This document shows, piece after piece, positions 1 to 9,978 of a stretch of DNA of 64,000 bases (position 1 is the stretch's first letter; each line of letters starts with the position of its first letter). Below the pieces are notes generated by a model. It was not told the DNA's origin. It did not search any database and saw only the letters and a list, made by a program, of their open reading frames with translations. Both the position numbers and the translations under genes were made by a program. Origin of the DNA: Deltaproteobacteria bacterium RIFOXYD12_FULL_56_24. GTDB taxonomy: Bacteria > Desulfobacterota > Desulfobulbia > Desulfobulbales > Desulfurivibrionaceae. The DNA lies in assembly GCA_001799285.1 (NCBI GenBank), contig MGTD01000007.1, positions 124,001 through 188,000 of the forward strand, given 5' to 3'.

Positions 1-1709
1 CCCTCGATCTCCAGCACCGTCCCGGCAAAGATGTTCTTCTTGCCCTTCTTCTCCACGGTGAGCAACCCCTTTTGCATGGCCACCCAGGGAATGGCGTTGA
101 CCAGATCGCGCAGGGTGATGCCCGGCTGCATCCGGCCGGTGAAACGGATCAGCACCGACTCCGGCATGACCAGGGGCATGGCGCCGGTGGCGGCGGCAAA
201 GGCCACCAGCCCGGAGCCGGCCGGAAAGGAGATGCCGATGGGGAAGCGGGTATGAGAGTCGCCGCCGGTGCCCACCGTGTCTGGGAGGACCATGCGGTTG
301 AGCCAGGAATGGACCACCCCGTCGCCGGGACGTAAGGCTATGCCGCCCCGTTCGCTGATGAAAGAGGGCAGGGTCTGGTGGGTCCGCACGTCCACCGGCT
401 TGGGGTAGGCGGCAGTGTGGCAGAAAGACTGCATCACCAGGGGGGCGGAGAATTTCAGGCAGGCCAGCTCCTTGATCTCGTCGCGAGTCATGGGGCCGGT
501 GGTGTCCTGGGAGCCCACCGAGTTCATCTTCGGCTCGCAGTACCTGCCGGGTCGCACTCCGGGGAGATTGCAGGCCCGGCCCACCATTTTCTGGGCCAGG
601 GTGTAGCCGCGCCCGGTATCTTTTGGCACCTCCGGCTCCCGAAAGAGAGTGGAGGGCGGCAGCCCCAGGGCCTCACGGGCCTTGGCCGTCAAGCCCCGGC
701 CGATGATGAGATTAACCCGCCCCCCGGCCTGCACCTCGTCGGGCAGAGTGGCGGGGGAGAGGGTAAAGCGGCTGACCACTTGCCCATCCCGGCTGATCGT
801 GCCGGTGCGGGTGTTGATGGTGATGATCTCCCCGGTTTCCAGGCTGCTGACGTCGCCCTGGATTGGCAACATGCCCGAATCCTCGGCGGTGTTGAAGTAG
901 ATGGGCGCGATGGTGGAACCCATGACCACCCCGCCGGTGCGCTTGGCCGGCACATGGGGGATGTCGCTCCCCAGATGCCAGAGCATGGAATTGACCCCGG
1001 ACTTGCGGGAGGAGCCGGTGCCCACCACGTCGCCCACATAGACCACGGGGCGCCCCTTTTTCTTAAGCTCCTCGATCACCGCCAGCGAGCCGGGCAGCCG
1101 GTTGATCAGCATGGACTGGGCGTGCAGGGGAATATCCGGACGGCTCCAGGCCTCGGAAGCAGGGGAAAGATCGTCGGTGTTGGTCTCGCCCACCACCTTG
1201 AACACGGTAACCGTCAGTTCCTCGGGCATGGGGGGCCGGGAGGTGAACCAGGTCGCCGCCGCCCAGTTGGCCAGCACCTGCCGGGCAGAGGGATTATTTT
1301 GCGACTTGGCTACTACTTCCTGAAAGGCGTCATAGACCAGAAGGGTATTGGAAAGGGCGGCCACTGCCGCCGCCGCCAACTCGGCATCATCGAGCAGCTC
1401 GATCAGCGGCTGCACGTTGTAGCCACCCAGCATGGTGCCGAGCAATTGCACCGCCGCCGGTTTATCAATGAGCGGTGAGGTGATCTTCCCCTGCGCCACC
1501 CCGGCAAGAAATTCGGCTTTTACCCTGGAGGCCTCATCCACCCCAGGAGGAACCTGATTGCTGATGAGATCGAGCAGGGTCGCTTCCGTTCCGGCGGGCG
1601 TTTTTTGCAGCAGCTCAACCAGGGCCGTGGTCTGCGCGGCGGAAAGGGGCAGGGGGGGCAACCCCTGGGCAGCCCGCTCGGCAACATGGGTTCGATACGC
1701 ATCAAGCAT
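1..1709 (-). CDS. acnB: Aconitate hydratase B, N-terminal part (runs off the window start)
   Basis: Open minus frame from ATG at 1709 ([34 protein letters not shown]...[20 protein letters not shown]...) to base 1; AcnB-like. Missing from the ORF track because it is open at the edge. Confidence 0.93.
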   Translation of the reverse strand, partial: MLDAYRTHVAERAAQGLPPLPLSAAQTTALVELLQKTPAGTEATLLDLISNQVPPGVDEASRVKAEFLAGVAQGKITSPLIDKPAAVQLLGTMLGGYNVQPLIELLDDAELAAAAVAALSNTLLVYDAFQEVVAKSQNNPSARQVLANWAAATWFTSRPPMPEELTVTVFKVVGETNTDDLSPASEAWSRPDIPLHAQSMLINRLPGSLAVIEELKKKGRPVVYVGDVVGTGSSRKSGVNSMLWHLGSDIPHVPAKRTGGVVMGSTIAPIYFNTAEDSGMLPIQGDVSSLETGEIITINTRTGTISRDGQVVSRFTLSPATLPDEVQAGGRVNLIIGRGLTAKAREALGLPPSTLFREPEVPKDTGRGYTLAQKMVGRACNLPGVRPGRYCEPKMNSVGSQDTTGPMTRDEIKELACLKFSAPLVMQSFCHTAAYPKPVDVRTHQTLPSFISERGGIALRPGDGVVHSWLNRMVLPDTVGTGGDSHTRFPIGISFPAGSGLVAFAAATGAMPLVMPESVLIRFTGRMQPGITLRDLVNAIPWVAMQKGLLTVEKKGKKNIFAGTVLEIE

Positions 1710-1942
1710 GGGAACTACCTCCTTGCAAAATAATAAACCGGGATGGTCCGGTAATTTTTTCCAACCAGATTCCTACCCTTGCCGGGCGTGAACTGTCAAG
1801 GATAACCTGCCGGCCGGCGGCGCGGAAGCAATCGCGGCCCGCAAATCAGCTGGCAGCCGCCAGCGGGAAGTTGTAAGCTGTCAACCGCAGCAACCCTCTT
1901 TTGCCCCTAACCTTGCACCTTTAACCTTTCATCTTAATAACC

Positions 1943-2620
1943 ATGAACAATTCAAATCCATGCCGACAATGCGGCGTCTGCTGCAAAAAAGGCGGGCCGG
2001 CCCTGAACCGGGATGATCTCGATCTGGTCCGGCAAGGTTATATCCGCCACGATCAGCTGCTCACCATCCGGCAAGGGGAGATGGGCTACAACCCTGCCTC
2101 GGAGAGGCTGGAGCCGGTACCAGTTGAACTGCTCAAGATCCGAGGGCAGGGGAATAGCTGGACCTGCCTTTTCTTGACCGAGGAAAGCAACGGCTGCACC
2201 ATCTATGCCCACCGCCCCTCAACCTGCCGGCTTCTTCAATGCCGGCAGCCAGAACCGCTCCTGGCCACCATCTACCGGAACACCCTGCGCCGCGCCGACC
2301 TGATCAATCCCGGCGATCCGATTCTGGCGGAGATCGAACGCCACGAGCTGGCCTGTCCAGGCCAGCTCTTTACCGGGCTGCTCGCGGAAACAGCAGAAGA
2401 CGCCCTTTCCCGCCTCAACGAAATGGTGCGCGCCGATCTGGCCATCCGGGCCGAGGTTGCCCAAAAGACAGGAATTTCCCTGGAATTGGAATTTTTTCTT
2501 TTTGGCAGACCGCTTTTCAAGCAGCTGGCAGGGTCCGGGATAGAATGTGTTGAGGAAAACGGGAAGATCCGTTTGCAGAGGAGGATACTCCCCTCTCCCG
2601 CAAGCGGACGAAGGGAGTAA
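1943..2620 (+). CDS. YkgJ-family cysteine cluster protein
   Basis: N-terminal CRQCGVCCKKGG plus later CxxY..RPxxCR cysteine pattern typical of YkgJ/CxxCxxCC proteins. Confidence 0.8.
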   Translation: MNNSNPCRQCGVCCKKGGPALNRDDLDLVRQGYIRHDQLLTIRQGEMGYNPASERLEPVPVELLKIRGQGNSWTCLFLTEESNGCTIYAHRPSTCRLLQCRQPEPLLATIYRNTLRRADLINPGDPILAEIERHELACPGQLFTGLLAETAEDALSRLNEMVRADLAIRAEVAQKTGISLELEFFLFGRPLFKQLAGSGIECVEENGKIRLQRRILPSPASGRRE

Positions 2621-2625
2621 AAGCC

Positions 2626-3321
2626 TTACTTCGTGTCCCGGACCATGATCTCTTCGGACCAGTCATTGTGCGCAAACTGCTCATGGTCGGGCTTGGAGGG
2701 TTTTTCCTCGTTCAGCCGCTGCTTGAGCCAGTTGAGCACCTGCTCGAACTCGGCGGCCATCTCCGCCATGGCCCTGCCCCGGTGGCTAACCCGGTTTTTC
2801 TCTTCCATGCTCAGTTCGGCAAAGGTCTTGCCAAGTGCCGGATAGTAAAAAATGGGATCGTAGCCAAAACCATCCTCACCCCGAGGCGCGGTGAGCAGTT
2901 CCCCTTCACAGGTCCCCTCGTAGGTCAGAGCTGGGCCGCTGGGCACGGCGATGGAGATGACGCAGTGGAAGGCGGCCTTGCGGTTGGCCACGCCTGCCAT
3001 CTCCTTGAGCAGCTTGGCGGTATTCTCCGCATCGCCGGCATTATCCCCGGCATAGCGGGCCGAATATACGCCGGGCGCCCCATCCAGGGCCTCGACCGCC
3101 AGCCCGGAATCATCGGCGATGCAAGGCAGCCCTAAAACCTTGGCGGTAAAATGCGCCTTTTTGTAGGCATTGTCGTCAAAGGTGGCGCCGTCCTCAACCA
3201 CCTCGGGGATGGGGCCGAAATCGGCAAGCGAGCGGACCTCCACCGGAAAATCCTTGAGCAATTCCTGAAACTCCCTCAGCTTTCCCTTGTTCCTGGTGGC
3301 CAGCACCACGATATTGAACAT
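2626..3321 (-). CDS. rdgB: XTP/dITP diphosphatase (RdgB/HAM1 family)
   Basis: LATRNKGKLREF, ADDSGLAVEALDGAPGVYSARYAG, GFGYDPIFYYP motifs. Confidence 0.92.
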   Translation of the reverse strand: MFNIVVLATRNKGKLREFQELLKDFPVEVRSLADFGPIPEVVEDGATFDDNAYKKAHFTAKVLGLPCIADDSGLAVEALDGAPGVYSARYAGDNAGDAENTAKLLKEMAGVANRKAAFHCVISIAVPSGPALTYEGTCEGELLTAPRGEDGFGYDPIFYYPALGKTFAELSMEEKNRVSHRGRAMAEMAAEFEQVLNWLKQRLNEEKPSKPDHEQFAHNDWSEEIMVRDTK

Positions 3322-3504
3322 GATTTTTCTCCTTTCTCTTCCTGTTAACCCTTCTTAGACAAAAAGCATTTACCCGCATCACCGCCGGAAGTCAAGATTG
3401 CCTGGGCAAACCTTACTCTTTTGCAGGGCAATGGCCTCGCCTTGACTTGAGTCATGTTTATTACAGGAAATTAGCGATATTATCCGCCCTAATCTTAACA
3501 AATG

Positions 3505-3658
3505 GTAAGCGGTCACAGGGCACCACATCTTGCGGCGATCGGTTCGGCTCACGTACAAAAGTACGCATCGCCGTCCCGCTTGCCGCAATCTGCGGCACCC
3601 TGTGACCGCTTGTCCCGTGGTTATTTGACCATTTTGGGCTTACCCCGTGATTGGTTAC
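3505..3658 (+). repeat. Palindromic MITE-like element, copy 1 (modules A+C)
   Basis: GTAAGCGGTCACAGGG...CCCTGTGACCGCTT...CCCCGTGATTGGTTAC; flanks AACAAATG/AACAAAGG (7/8). Confidence 0.85.
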
Positions 3659-3678
3659 AACAAAGGAGAACCGTCCCC

Positions 3679-4314
3679 ATGCCAGCTCAGCATCCCAAGA
3701 CCTACAACATTCTTCCCGGACCCAAAATGGGCCTTGTCACCCCCGACTATCTCGAAGCCGTTGCCGCGGCGGCGCGCAGGCACAATATTCCGCTGCTCAA
3801 GCTCACCTCGGCCCAGCGAATCGCCATCGGTGGCCACAGCCCCGAGGCGGCGGCAGCCATCTGGCACGATTTCGGCCAAGGCGAAGGCCCGAAAAAACCG
3901 GTGGGCATCCACTACATCCAGGCCTGCCCCGGCGCACACTGGTGCAAGTTCGGCAGGCAGGATTCCCCGGTACTGGGCAAAAAAATGGAGGAGACCCTGA
4001 TGAGCATCCCCCTACCCGCCAAAACCAAAGTCGGCATCTCCGGTTGCCCTATGAATTGCTGCGAGAGTTTTGTTCGTGACCTCGGGGTGTTCGGCAAAAA
4101 AAATGGTTGGACCTTGATCTTCGGCGGCAACGGCGGAGGGGTTCCCCGGATCGGCGACATCATCGCCAACGATTTGGATGATGACAGCGTGGTCGCCCTG
4201 GCGAAAAAATGCCTGCGCCACTACGCCGCCAACGCCCGCAAGCTGGAACGAACCGCTCGTTTCATGGAACGCACCGACTTGCAAAAATTCAAGGAGGCGA
4301 TGCTGGGCAACTAG
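3679..4314 (+). CDS. Small siroheme/4Fe-4S nitrite-sulfite reductase domain protein (low-molecular-weight assimilatory-type sulfite reductase-like)
   Basis: CPGAHWC (C-x5-C) and CPMNC (C-x3-C); ~211 aa from ATG 3679 with AAAGGAG upstream. The track start at 3502 lies in a repeat. Confidence 0.8.
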   Translation: MPAQHPKTYNILPGPKMGLVTPDYLEAVAAAARRHNIPLLKLTSAQRIAIGGHSPEAAAAIWHDFGQGEGPKKPVGIHYIQACPGAHWCKFGRQDSPVLGKKMEETLMSIPLPAKTKVGISGCPMNCCESFVRDLGVFGKKNGWTLIFGGNGGGVPRIGDIIANDLDDDSVVALAKKCLRHYAANARKLERTARFMERTDLQKFKEAMLGN

Positions 4315-4328
4315 CCGGCTACCATCTT

Positions 4329-4382
4329 ATACCAAAAGGGCGTAAGTTTCGTAGGAGCAGGCAAGCTGCTCAACTCAGCTTT
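4329..4382 (-). repeat. Short hairpin repeat (module B), solo copy
   Basis: Reverse complement contains AAAGCTGAGTTGAGCAGCTTGCCTGCTC..ACGAAACTTA. Confidence 0.75.
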
Positions 4383-5679
4383 AAAACCAAAGGTTGCAAA
4401 CCGTCACCGCGGCAATCAACCCCACGGCCTCGCCGCAGAGCGCGGCGGGCAGGGCGTGCCGGGTCCGCCGGACCCCGACCGCCCCGAAGTAGACGGCCAG
4501 CACATAAAGAGTAGTTTCGCTGGAGCCCTGGATCACCGAAACCATGGCGGAAAGCAAGCTGTCCGGCGACTGGTTGATGATCTCGCTCATGAAGGCGAAG
4601 GAGCCGCTGCCGGAAAGGGGCCGGAGCAAACCCATGGCCAGGGCCTCGGCCGGCATGCCCACCGAGGAGGTCAGAGGCGAGAGTACGGCGACCAGAAGGT
4701 CCATGGCCCCGCTGGCCCTGAACATGCCGATGGCGACAAAGATCGCCACCATGAAGGGAATGATCCGCATGGCGGTGGTGAAACCCTCCTTGGCCCCGTC
4801 GGTAAGGGTTTCATAGATTCGCACCCCCCGCAGATAGCCGAAGATGAGCAAGCCCGAGATCAGGGCCGGAATCAGCCAACTGGAAAGGCTGTTGAGTCCG
4901 GCCGCGGAAAAGGCCAATGGCTCCGGGGCGCTGCTCAACTGATACCCCGCCCCCCCAGCAAAGGCGGCGACCAGCAGCCAGATGAACCACTTTCCGGCAA
5001 CACTCGGCGGAAACAGCTCCGGCTCGACGTCGGCCTCGACCGGTGCGGTTTCATAGCCCACCGGCCCCACGGGCGAGCCCAGCCCGCTGTTGCTGCGGCT
5101 CAGCATCTTGGCCGCCACGATGGCCGCAATGGTGGAGCACGTGGTGGCGATGAGGGAGGGGATAAAGATGGCGGCCGGGCTCACTGCGCCCGCGGCAGCC
5201 CGGATGGTGATCACCCCCAGGGGCAGCAGGGTGACGCTGGAGGTGTTGATCGCCAGAAACAGGCACATGGCGTTGGTGGCCGTACCCTTTTCCGGGGCGA
5301 GCTTCTCCAGCTCCTGCATGGCCTTGATCCCCATGGGCGTGGCCGCGTTGCCCAACCCCAGGGCGTTGGCCGCCATGTTCATGATCATGGCGCTCATGGC
5401 CGGATGCTCAGGGGGCACCTCCGGAAACAACCGGACCATCAGGGGCCGCACCCGCCGGGCGACGATCCGCATCAGCCCCCCGGCCTCGGCCACCTTCATG
5501 ATCCCCAGCCAGAGGGCCATGGGGCCGATCAGGCCGATGGCGAGAACAACCGCATCCTTGGCCGACTCGAACGAGGCCTTGGTCAGGGCGTCCATCCGGT
5601 TGGTGTAGGCGGCGGTCACCGTGGCCAGCACGACCAGGGACAGCCAGATAATATTGATAACCGAAGCTTTTTTTTGCAT
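4381..5679 (-). CDS. SpmA/SpmB-like fused nucleoside-recognition (Gate) domain membrane protein
   Basis: Two Gate domains (MNMAANALGLGNAATPMGIKAM; RIIPFMVAIFVAIGMFRASGAMDLL); start at MQKKAS preceded by a GGGGGAGA SD. Confidence 0.82.
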   Translation of the reverse strand: MQKKASVINIIWLSLVVLATVTAAYTNRMDALTKASFESAKDAVVLAIGLIGPMALWLGIMKVAEAGGLMRIVARRVRPLMVRLFPEVPPEHPAMSAMIMNMAANALGLGNAATPMGIKAMQELEKLAPEKGTATNAMCLFLAINTSSVTLLPLGVITIRAAAGAVSPAAIFIPSLIATTCSTIAAIVAAKMLSRSNSGLGSPVGPVGYETAPVEADVEPELFPPSVAGKWFIWLLVAAFAGGAGYQLSSAPEPLAFSAAGLNSLSSWLIPALISGLLIFGYLRGVRIYETLTDGAKEGFTTAMRIIPFMVAIFVAIGMFRASGAMDLLVAVLSPLTSSVGMPAEALAMGLLRPLSGSGSFAFMSEIINQSPDSLLSAMVSVIQGSSETTLYVLAVYFGAVGVRRTRHALPAALCGEAVGLIAAVTVCNLWF

Positions 5680-5769
5680 GTCTCCCCCTGTCTGGTCTGC
5701 GGAAAAAAGCAAAACAAGGTAAACAAACCCCCCGCCAAAAAGCCAGGCTTTATTTTGAGGAACCCAAGA

Positions 5770-5861
5770 TTGTTGAAATCGCAAAAAGCCGTGATTTCAA
5801 CGATTGTCACTGCGTAACCATTTGATTTTGTGTCTCGGACCTGTGACCTTTTTCCCTTTTT
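5770..5861 (+). repeat. Dispersed hairpin repeat D, copy 1
   Basis: TTGTTGAAATCGCAAAAAGCCGTGATTTCAACG...TTTGATTTTGTGT...GACCT, similar to 42373-42465. Confidence 0.6.
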
Positions 5862-6057
5862 ACGAGACCCTCAAGATTCGCTTGGCTTGAAACACGGTGC
5901 TCCCCCAGAGGGTTTCTCCAAATTATTTCTAATTATTTCATGTGGTTACCCGTAACGCCCCCCAGCCTAGCTCGGTTCGCAACCCGGCCAACCTGCAAAA
6001 TACAAAAATATGCGTAAAAACAGCGAGTTAAAAAATACGCGCCCTCCGCTTTTTTTC

Positions 6058-6088
6058 TTGACACTTTTCTGCGCAAGAAGCATAGAAT
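6058..6088 (+). promoter_or_regulatory. Candidate sigma-70 promoter of the kamA-like operon
   Basis: TTGACA (6058-6063), CATAGAAT (6081-6088), 17-nt spacing to CATAGA. Confidence 0.5.
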
Positions 6089-6193
6089 GGTTCAGTTAAA
6101 TATCTAGAACCGCTTGTAGCTGTCAGCGGTATCATTTTGAAATTACTTGATCTTTTTACGGGTTCAATCGAACGTCCAGCAAGGAGAAAAACG

Positions 6194-7414
6194 ATGCAGC
6201 AAAAAGTTGTTTATGTTGAGGAGCAGGAGGAACCCCCTGGGCGTTGCCCCTGCCCCGACGCCTTTCCTTTTTCCCCCCTTTCCCCCTCCCTCACCTTCCG
6301 CCAACGCCATTTCCCCCTGGCCACAGATAATGACTGGCACGATTGGCGTTGGCAGCTCCGCAACCGCATCACCAGCCTCAAAAAACTTGGCAGAATCATA
6401 GACCTCTCGGACAGCGAACGGCAGGCCATGGCCTTCAACGGCGCCACTCTGCCCCTGGCCATTACCCCCTATTATGCGAGCCTCATTTCCCCTGACGACT
6501 CGTCGCAGCCACTCCGGCGAACCATGGTGCCTTCGGTCAACGAACTCCTGGTTTCCCAGGGCGAGGAACACGATCCCCTGGGTGAGGACAAGCACAGCCC
6601 GGTGCCCGGCCTGGTGCACCGCTATCCGGACCGGGTTCTCTTTCTGGTTACCGACTACTGTTCGAGCTACTGCCGTTACTGCACCCGCTCCAGGATGGTT
6701 GGCCGCCGCAAGGGATACAACCCGGCCCGCTGGCAGAAAGCCCTCGCCTATATCGCAGCCAACCCTGGAATCCGCGATGTACTCCTCTCCGGCGGCGACC
6801 CGCTGACCATGCCCGACGAACAGCTGGACTGGCTGCTCGGCCGTCTCCGGCAGATCCCGCATGTGGAAATGATCCGCATCGGCACCAAGACCCCCATGGT
6901 TTTGCCCCAACGCATCACGCCCGAACTGGTGGCCATGCTGAAAAAATATCATCCGCTGTGGCTCAGCATCCATTGCACCCACCCCGATGAGCTGACCCCG
7001 GAAGCGACCCAGGCCTGCACCATGCTCGCCGACGCCGGCATCCCCCTGGGCAGCCAGACCGTACTCCTTTCCGGGATCAACGATTCGCTGGAGACCATGC
7101 GGCGGCTGATGCACGGGCTGGTCAAGATCAGGGTCAAGCCCTATTACCTGTACCAGTGCGATCCCATTCTCGGCTCAGCCCATTTCCGCACCCCGGTTGC
7201 CAAAGGGCTGGAGATCTATCAGGGGTTGCGCGGCCACACCTCCGGCTATGCCGTGCCCAACTATGTGATTGATGCGCCGGGCGGCGGCGGCAAGATTCCG
7301 CTCATCCCGGAAACTGTGGTCGGCCGCGAGGGCAACGATCTTTTGCTCCGCAACTACGAAGGCAAAGTCTACCGCTACCCCGATATAATTGGCGGGGCAA
7401 GCCGGGCAAGCTAA
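6194..7414 (+). CDS. KamA-family radical SAM protein, lysine 2,3-aminomutase-like
   Basis: CSSYCRYCTRSRMVG cluster motif; FRTPVAKGLEIYQGLRGHTSGYAVPNYVIDAPGGGGKIPL; SD AAGGAG before ATG 6194. Confidence 0.9.
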   Translation: MQQKVVYVEEQEEPPGRCPCPDAFPFSPLSPSLTFRQRHFPLATDNDWHDWRWQLRNRITSLKKLGRIIDLSDSERQAMAFNGATLPLAITPYYASLISPDDSSQPLRRTMVPSVNELLVSQGEEHDPLGEDKHSPVPGLVHRYPDRVLFLVTDYCSSYCRYCTRSRMVGRRKGYNPARWQKALAYIAANPGIRDVLLSGGDPLTMPDEQLDWLLGRLRQIPHVEMIRIGTKTPMVLPQRITPELVAMLKKYHPLWLSIHCTHPDELTPEATQACTMLADAGIPLGSQTVLLSGINDSLETMRRLMHGLVKIRVKPYYLYQCDPILGSAHFRTPVAKGLEIYQGLRGHTSGYAVPNYVIDAPGGGGKIPLIPETVVGREGNDLLLRNYEGKVYRYPDIIGGASRAS

Positions 7415-7429
7415 CGACAAAGGAAATTT

Positions 7430-8413
7430 ATGCTGATCGGGATTACCTACGACCTGCGGAGCGACTATCTGGCCGCAGGATACGGGGAAGAGGAAACAGC
7501 CGAGTTCGACCGGGAATCTACCATCGCGGCCATTGACCACGCCCTGCGAAACATGGGCCATGACACGGTACCCATCGGCAATTTCATGAGCCTCATGCCC
7601 CGGCTGCTAACCGGCGAGCGCTGGGACCTGGTCTTTAATATCTGCGAAGGTTTGTACGGCTTCGGCCGGGAAGCCCTGGTCCCCGCCCTGCTGGAAGCAC
7701 ACCGGATTCCCTATGTCTTTTCCGACCCCCTGGTCTTGGGGTTGACCCTGCACAAGGGGATGAGCAAGCACGTGGTCCGGGATCTCGACATCCCGACCCC
7801 ACCCTTTGCCGTGGTAAAAAGCATGGCGGATGTGACTAAGGTGACTCTGGCCTATCCGGTCTTTGCCAAACCCGTGGCCGAGGGCACCGGCAAGGGGGTG
7901 ACCCCGGCCTCCAAAATCAGCACTGCCGAAGAGCTGCATGTGGTCTGCGCCGAGCTTTTGCAGACCTTCCACCAGCCGGTGCTGGTGGAGGCCTTTCTGC
8001 CGGGCCGGGAGTTCACCGTGGGCATCGTGGGCAACGGCCCGGCGGCCCGGAGCATCGGGGTGATGGAGGTGGTCCTCCTGCCCAACTCCGAACCGGAGGT
8101 CTACTCGTACCACAACAAGGAGTTCTGCGAAGAGCTGGTGGAGTACCGCAAGGTGGACGATCCGGAAGCCAAACAGGCGGAGGCAACCGCCCTGGCCGCT
8201 TGGCGCGGCCTGGACTGCCGGGACGGCGGCCGAGTCGATCTGCGCTCCGACGCCAACGGCATCCCCAATTTCATCGAGGTCAACCCCCTGGCCGGGCTGC
8301 ATCCCGAACATTCCGACCTCTGCATCATCGCCGGAAAGTATGGGATCTCCTACCAGGAACTGCTCAGCAAGATCGTCGACGCCGCCATTGTTCGGCTCGG
8401 GCTTACGCCATGA
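7430..8413 (+). CDS. ATP-grasp ligase, D-Ala-D-Ala ligase-like (first of pair)
   Basis: LVEAFLPGREFTVGIVG; DGGRVDLRSDANGIPNFIEVNPLAGLHPEHSD. Confidence 0.85.
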   Translation: MLIGITYDLRSDYLAAGYGEEETAEFDRESTIAAIDHALRNMGHDTVPIGNFMSLMPRLLTGERWDLVFNICEGLYGFGREALVPALLEAHRIPYVFSDPLVLGLTLHKGMSKHVVRDLDIPTPPFAVVKSMADVTKVTLAYPVFAKPVAEGTGKGVTPASKISTAEELHVVCAELLQTFHQPVLVEAFLPGREFTVGIVGNGPAARSIGVMEVVLLPNSEPEVYSYHNKEFCEELVEYRKVDDPEAKQAEATALAAWRGLDCRDGGRVDLRSDANGIPNFIEVNPLAGLHPEHSDLCIIAGKYGISYQELLSKIVDAAIVRLGLTP

Positions 8414-9411
8414 ACCATCTGAAGATTGGGATCATCCACAACGAGCCGATCCCCAAGGGTGAGCCGAACTGGGAATCCTCCGCCGATGTCTTGGTCCAGG
8501 TGGAAGCCATAGAAGCTGCGCTCCGCGATTTGGGCCAGCCCCAGGTGCGCATCCCCTTTACCCGCGACCTGGGTAGCTTTGTCAGCCAGGTGAAGGCGGC
8601 GGGGATTGCCCTGGCCTTCAATCTTTGCGAGTCGGTGGACGAAGACCCGCTCCTCATCGGCCACCCGGCCGCGGTCTTGGAGCTGTTGGGGATTCCCTTC
8701 AGCGGTTCTTCGGCCATGGCCCTGCTGCTCTCCACGGACAAACTCACGATCAAGAGGCTGCTCACCGCCTCGGGTCTGCACACCCCTGCCTTTTTTCTCT
8801 ACGAAGGCAACGAGGTGCTGCGGCCCGCGGGGCTGAATTTTCCGGTGATCCTCAAGCCCCGCTACCAGGACGCCAGCATCGGCATCGAGCAGGAGTCGGT
8901 GGTCGAAAACAGCGCCGACCTGCTGCCCCGGCTGGAAGATCTTTACGCCCGATATGGCGCCATCCTGGTGGAGGAGTATGTCGCCGGGCGGGAGTTCAAT
9001 GTCTCGCTCTTCGGCTATCCTAAAGCCAGAGTCATGCCCCTGGCGGAGATCGATTTCTCCGGCTTTCCCGCCGAGCTGCACCGGATCGTGAGCTACAAGG
9101 CCAAATGGGACGAAGACTCGTTCGAGTATCACCACACCAGGCGAATTTTTCCGGACAACCTGCCCGAGCCCTTGCAGCAGGCCATGCGCCACCTGGCCCA
9201 GGACTGCTTTGCCCTCTTCGGCCTGCGCGACTACGCCAGGGTTGACCTGCGCCTTGACCGGCATGGCCGCCTTACCATCCTCGAAATCAACGCCAACCCT
9301 TGCCTGAGCCCGGACGCCGGATTTTCCGCCGCCGTGGCCGAAAGCAAGATGAGCTACACGGAGATGGTCGGGGAATTTCTCCGGTTGGTCACCCGGCGGG
9401 TCGCCCTGTGA
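8410..9411 (+). CDS. ATP-grasp ligase, D-Ala-D-Ala ligase-like (second of pair)
   Basis: LVEEYVAGREFNVSLFG; RVDLRLDRHGRLTILEINANPCLSPDAGF; ATGA overlap with upstream gene. Confidence 0.85.
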   Translation: MNHLKIGIIHNEPIPKGEPNWESSADVLVQVEAIEAALRDLGQPQVRIPFTRDLGSFVSQVKAAGIALAFNLCESVDEDPLLIGHPAAVLELLGIPFSGSSAMALLLSTDKLTIKRLLTASGLHTPAFFLYEGNEVLRPAGLNFPVILKPRYQDASIGIEQESVVENSADLLPRLEDLYARYGAILVEEYVAGREFNVSLFGYPKARVMPLAEIDFSGFPAELHRIVSYKAKWDEDSFEYHHTRRIFPDNLPEPLQQAMRHLAQDCFALFGLRDYARVDLRLDRHGRLTILEINANPCLSPDAGFSAAVAESKMSYTEMVGEFLRLVTRRVAL

Positions 9412-9881
9412 TCAGCATTCGCCCCATTGAAGCCCGGGACCGCAGCCAGCTGCTGGAGCTGGTGCGTCTCCAGGATAATTTCAACGCCCAGGAGGTGGAG
9501 GTGGCCATCGAGGTCATCGACGACACCCTGGACCAGGCCAAAAACGATTACTCCATCCTGGTAGCGGTGCGCGAAGGACAGGAGCTGGCGGGCTTTATCT
9601 GTTACGGGGAGATCCCCATGACCGACCGCCGCTTCGACCTGTACTGGGTAGCGGTGGACCCGGACCTTGGCCGCAAGGGCGTAGGCGGCCTGCTTCTTGC
9701 CAGGATGGAAGAAGAACTGACCTGGCAGGGGGGAGGCATCGTCTACGTGGACACCTCCTCCACCCCCGGCTATGCCCGAGCCCGCTCTTTTTATGAAAAA
9801 AACGGCTATGGCGTGGCCTGCGTGCTGGCGGATTTCTACCGGGCCGGAGATGACCGGGTCATTTATAGCAAGACGGTGTAG
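9408..9881 (+). CDS. GNAT-family N-acetyltransferase
   Basis: VAVDPDLGRKGVGGLLLARMEEEL, YVDTSSTPGYARARSFYEKNGY; GTG start overlaps previous stop (GTGA). Confidence 0.85.
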   Translation: MISIRPIEARDRSQLLELVRLQDNFNAQEVEVAIEVIDDTLDQAKNDYSILVAVREGQELAGFICYGEIPMTDRRFDLYWVAVDPDLGRKGVGGLLLARMEEELTWQGGGIVYVDTSSTPGYARARSFYEKNGYGVACVLADFYRAGDDRVIYSKTV

Positions 9882-9914
9882 CGGAGGTTCGTCCGGGATG
9901 AGTCTGCACGTGGG

Positions 9915-9949
9915 AAAGCCCCTTTCCCAGGACGGGGGAAAGGGGCTTT
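9915..9949. terminator. Strong symmetrical hairpin between convergent genes
   Basis: AAAGCCCCTTTCCC-AGGACGG-GGGAAAGGGGCTTT, 14-bp perfect stem; no clear U tract. Confidence 0.55.
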
Positions 9950-9978
9950 CAGAGGAGAGAAGAGAGGGATGAGGAAGA

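Noticed and set aside
378-1478. 366-aa plus-strand ORF
   Set aside because: Shadow frame antisense to clearly coding acnB; low-complexity G/H/R-rich composition.
3502-3678. N-terminal extension of the siroheme protein ORF
   Set aside because: Lies within mobile element copy 1; ATG 3679 has a proper SD.
4456-5817. 453-aa plus-strand ORF
   Set aside because: Antisense shadow of the SpmA/SpmB-like gene; G/H/Q/D-rich composition typical of reverse GC-rich frames.
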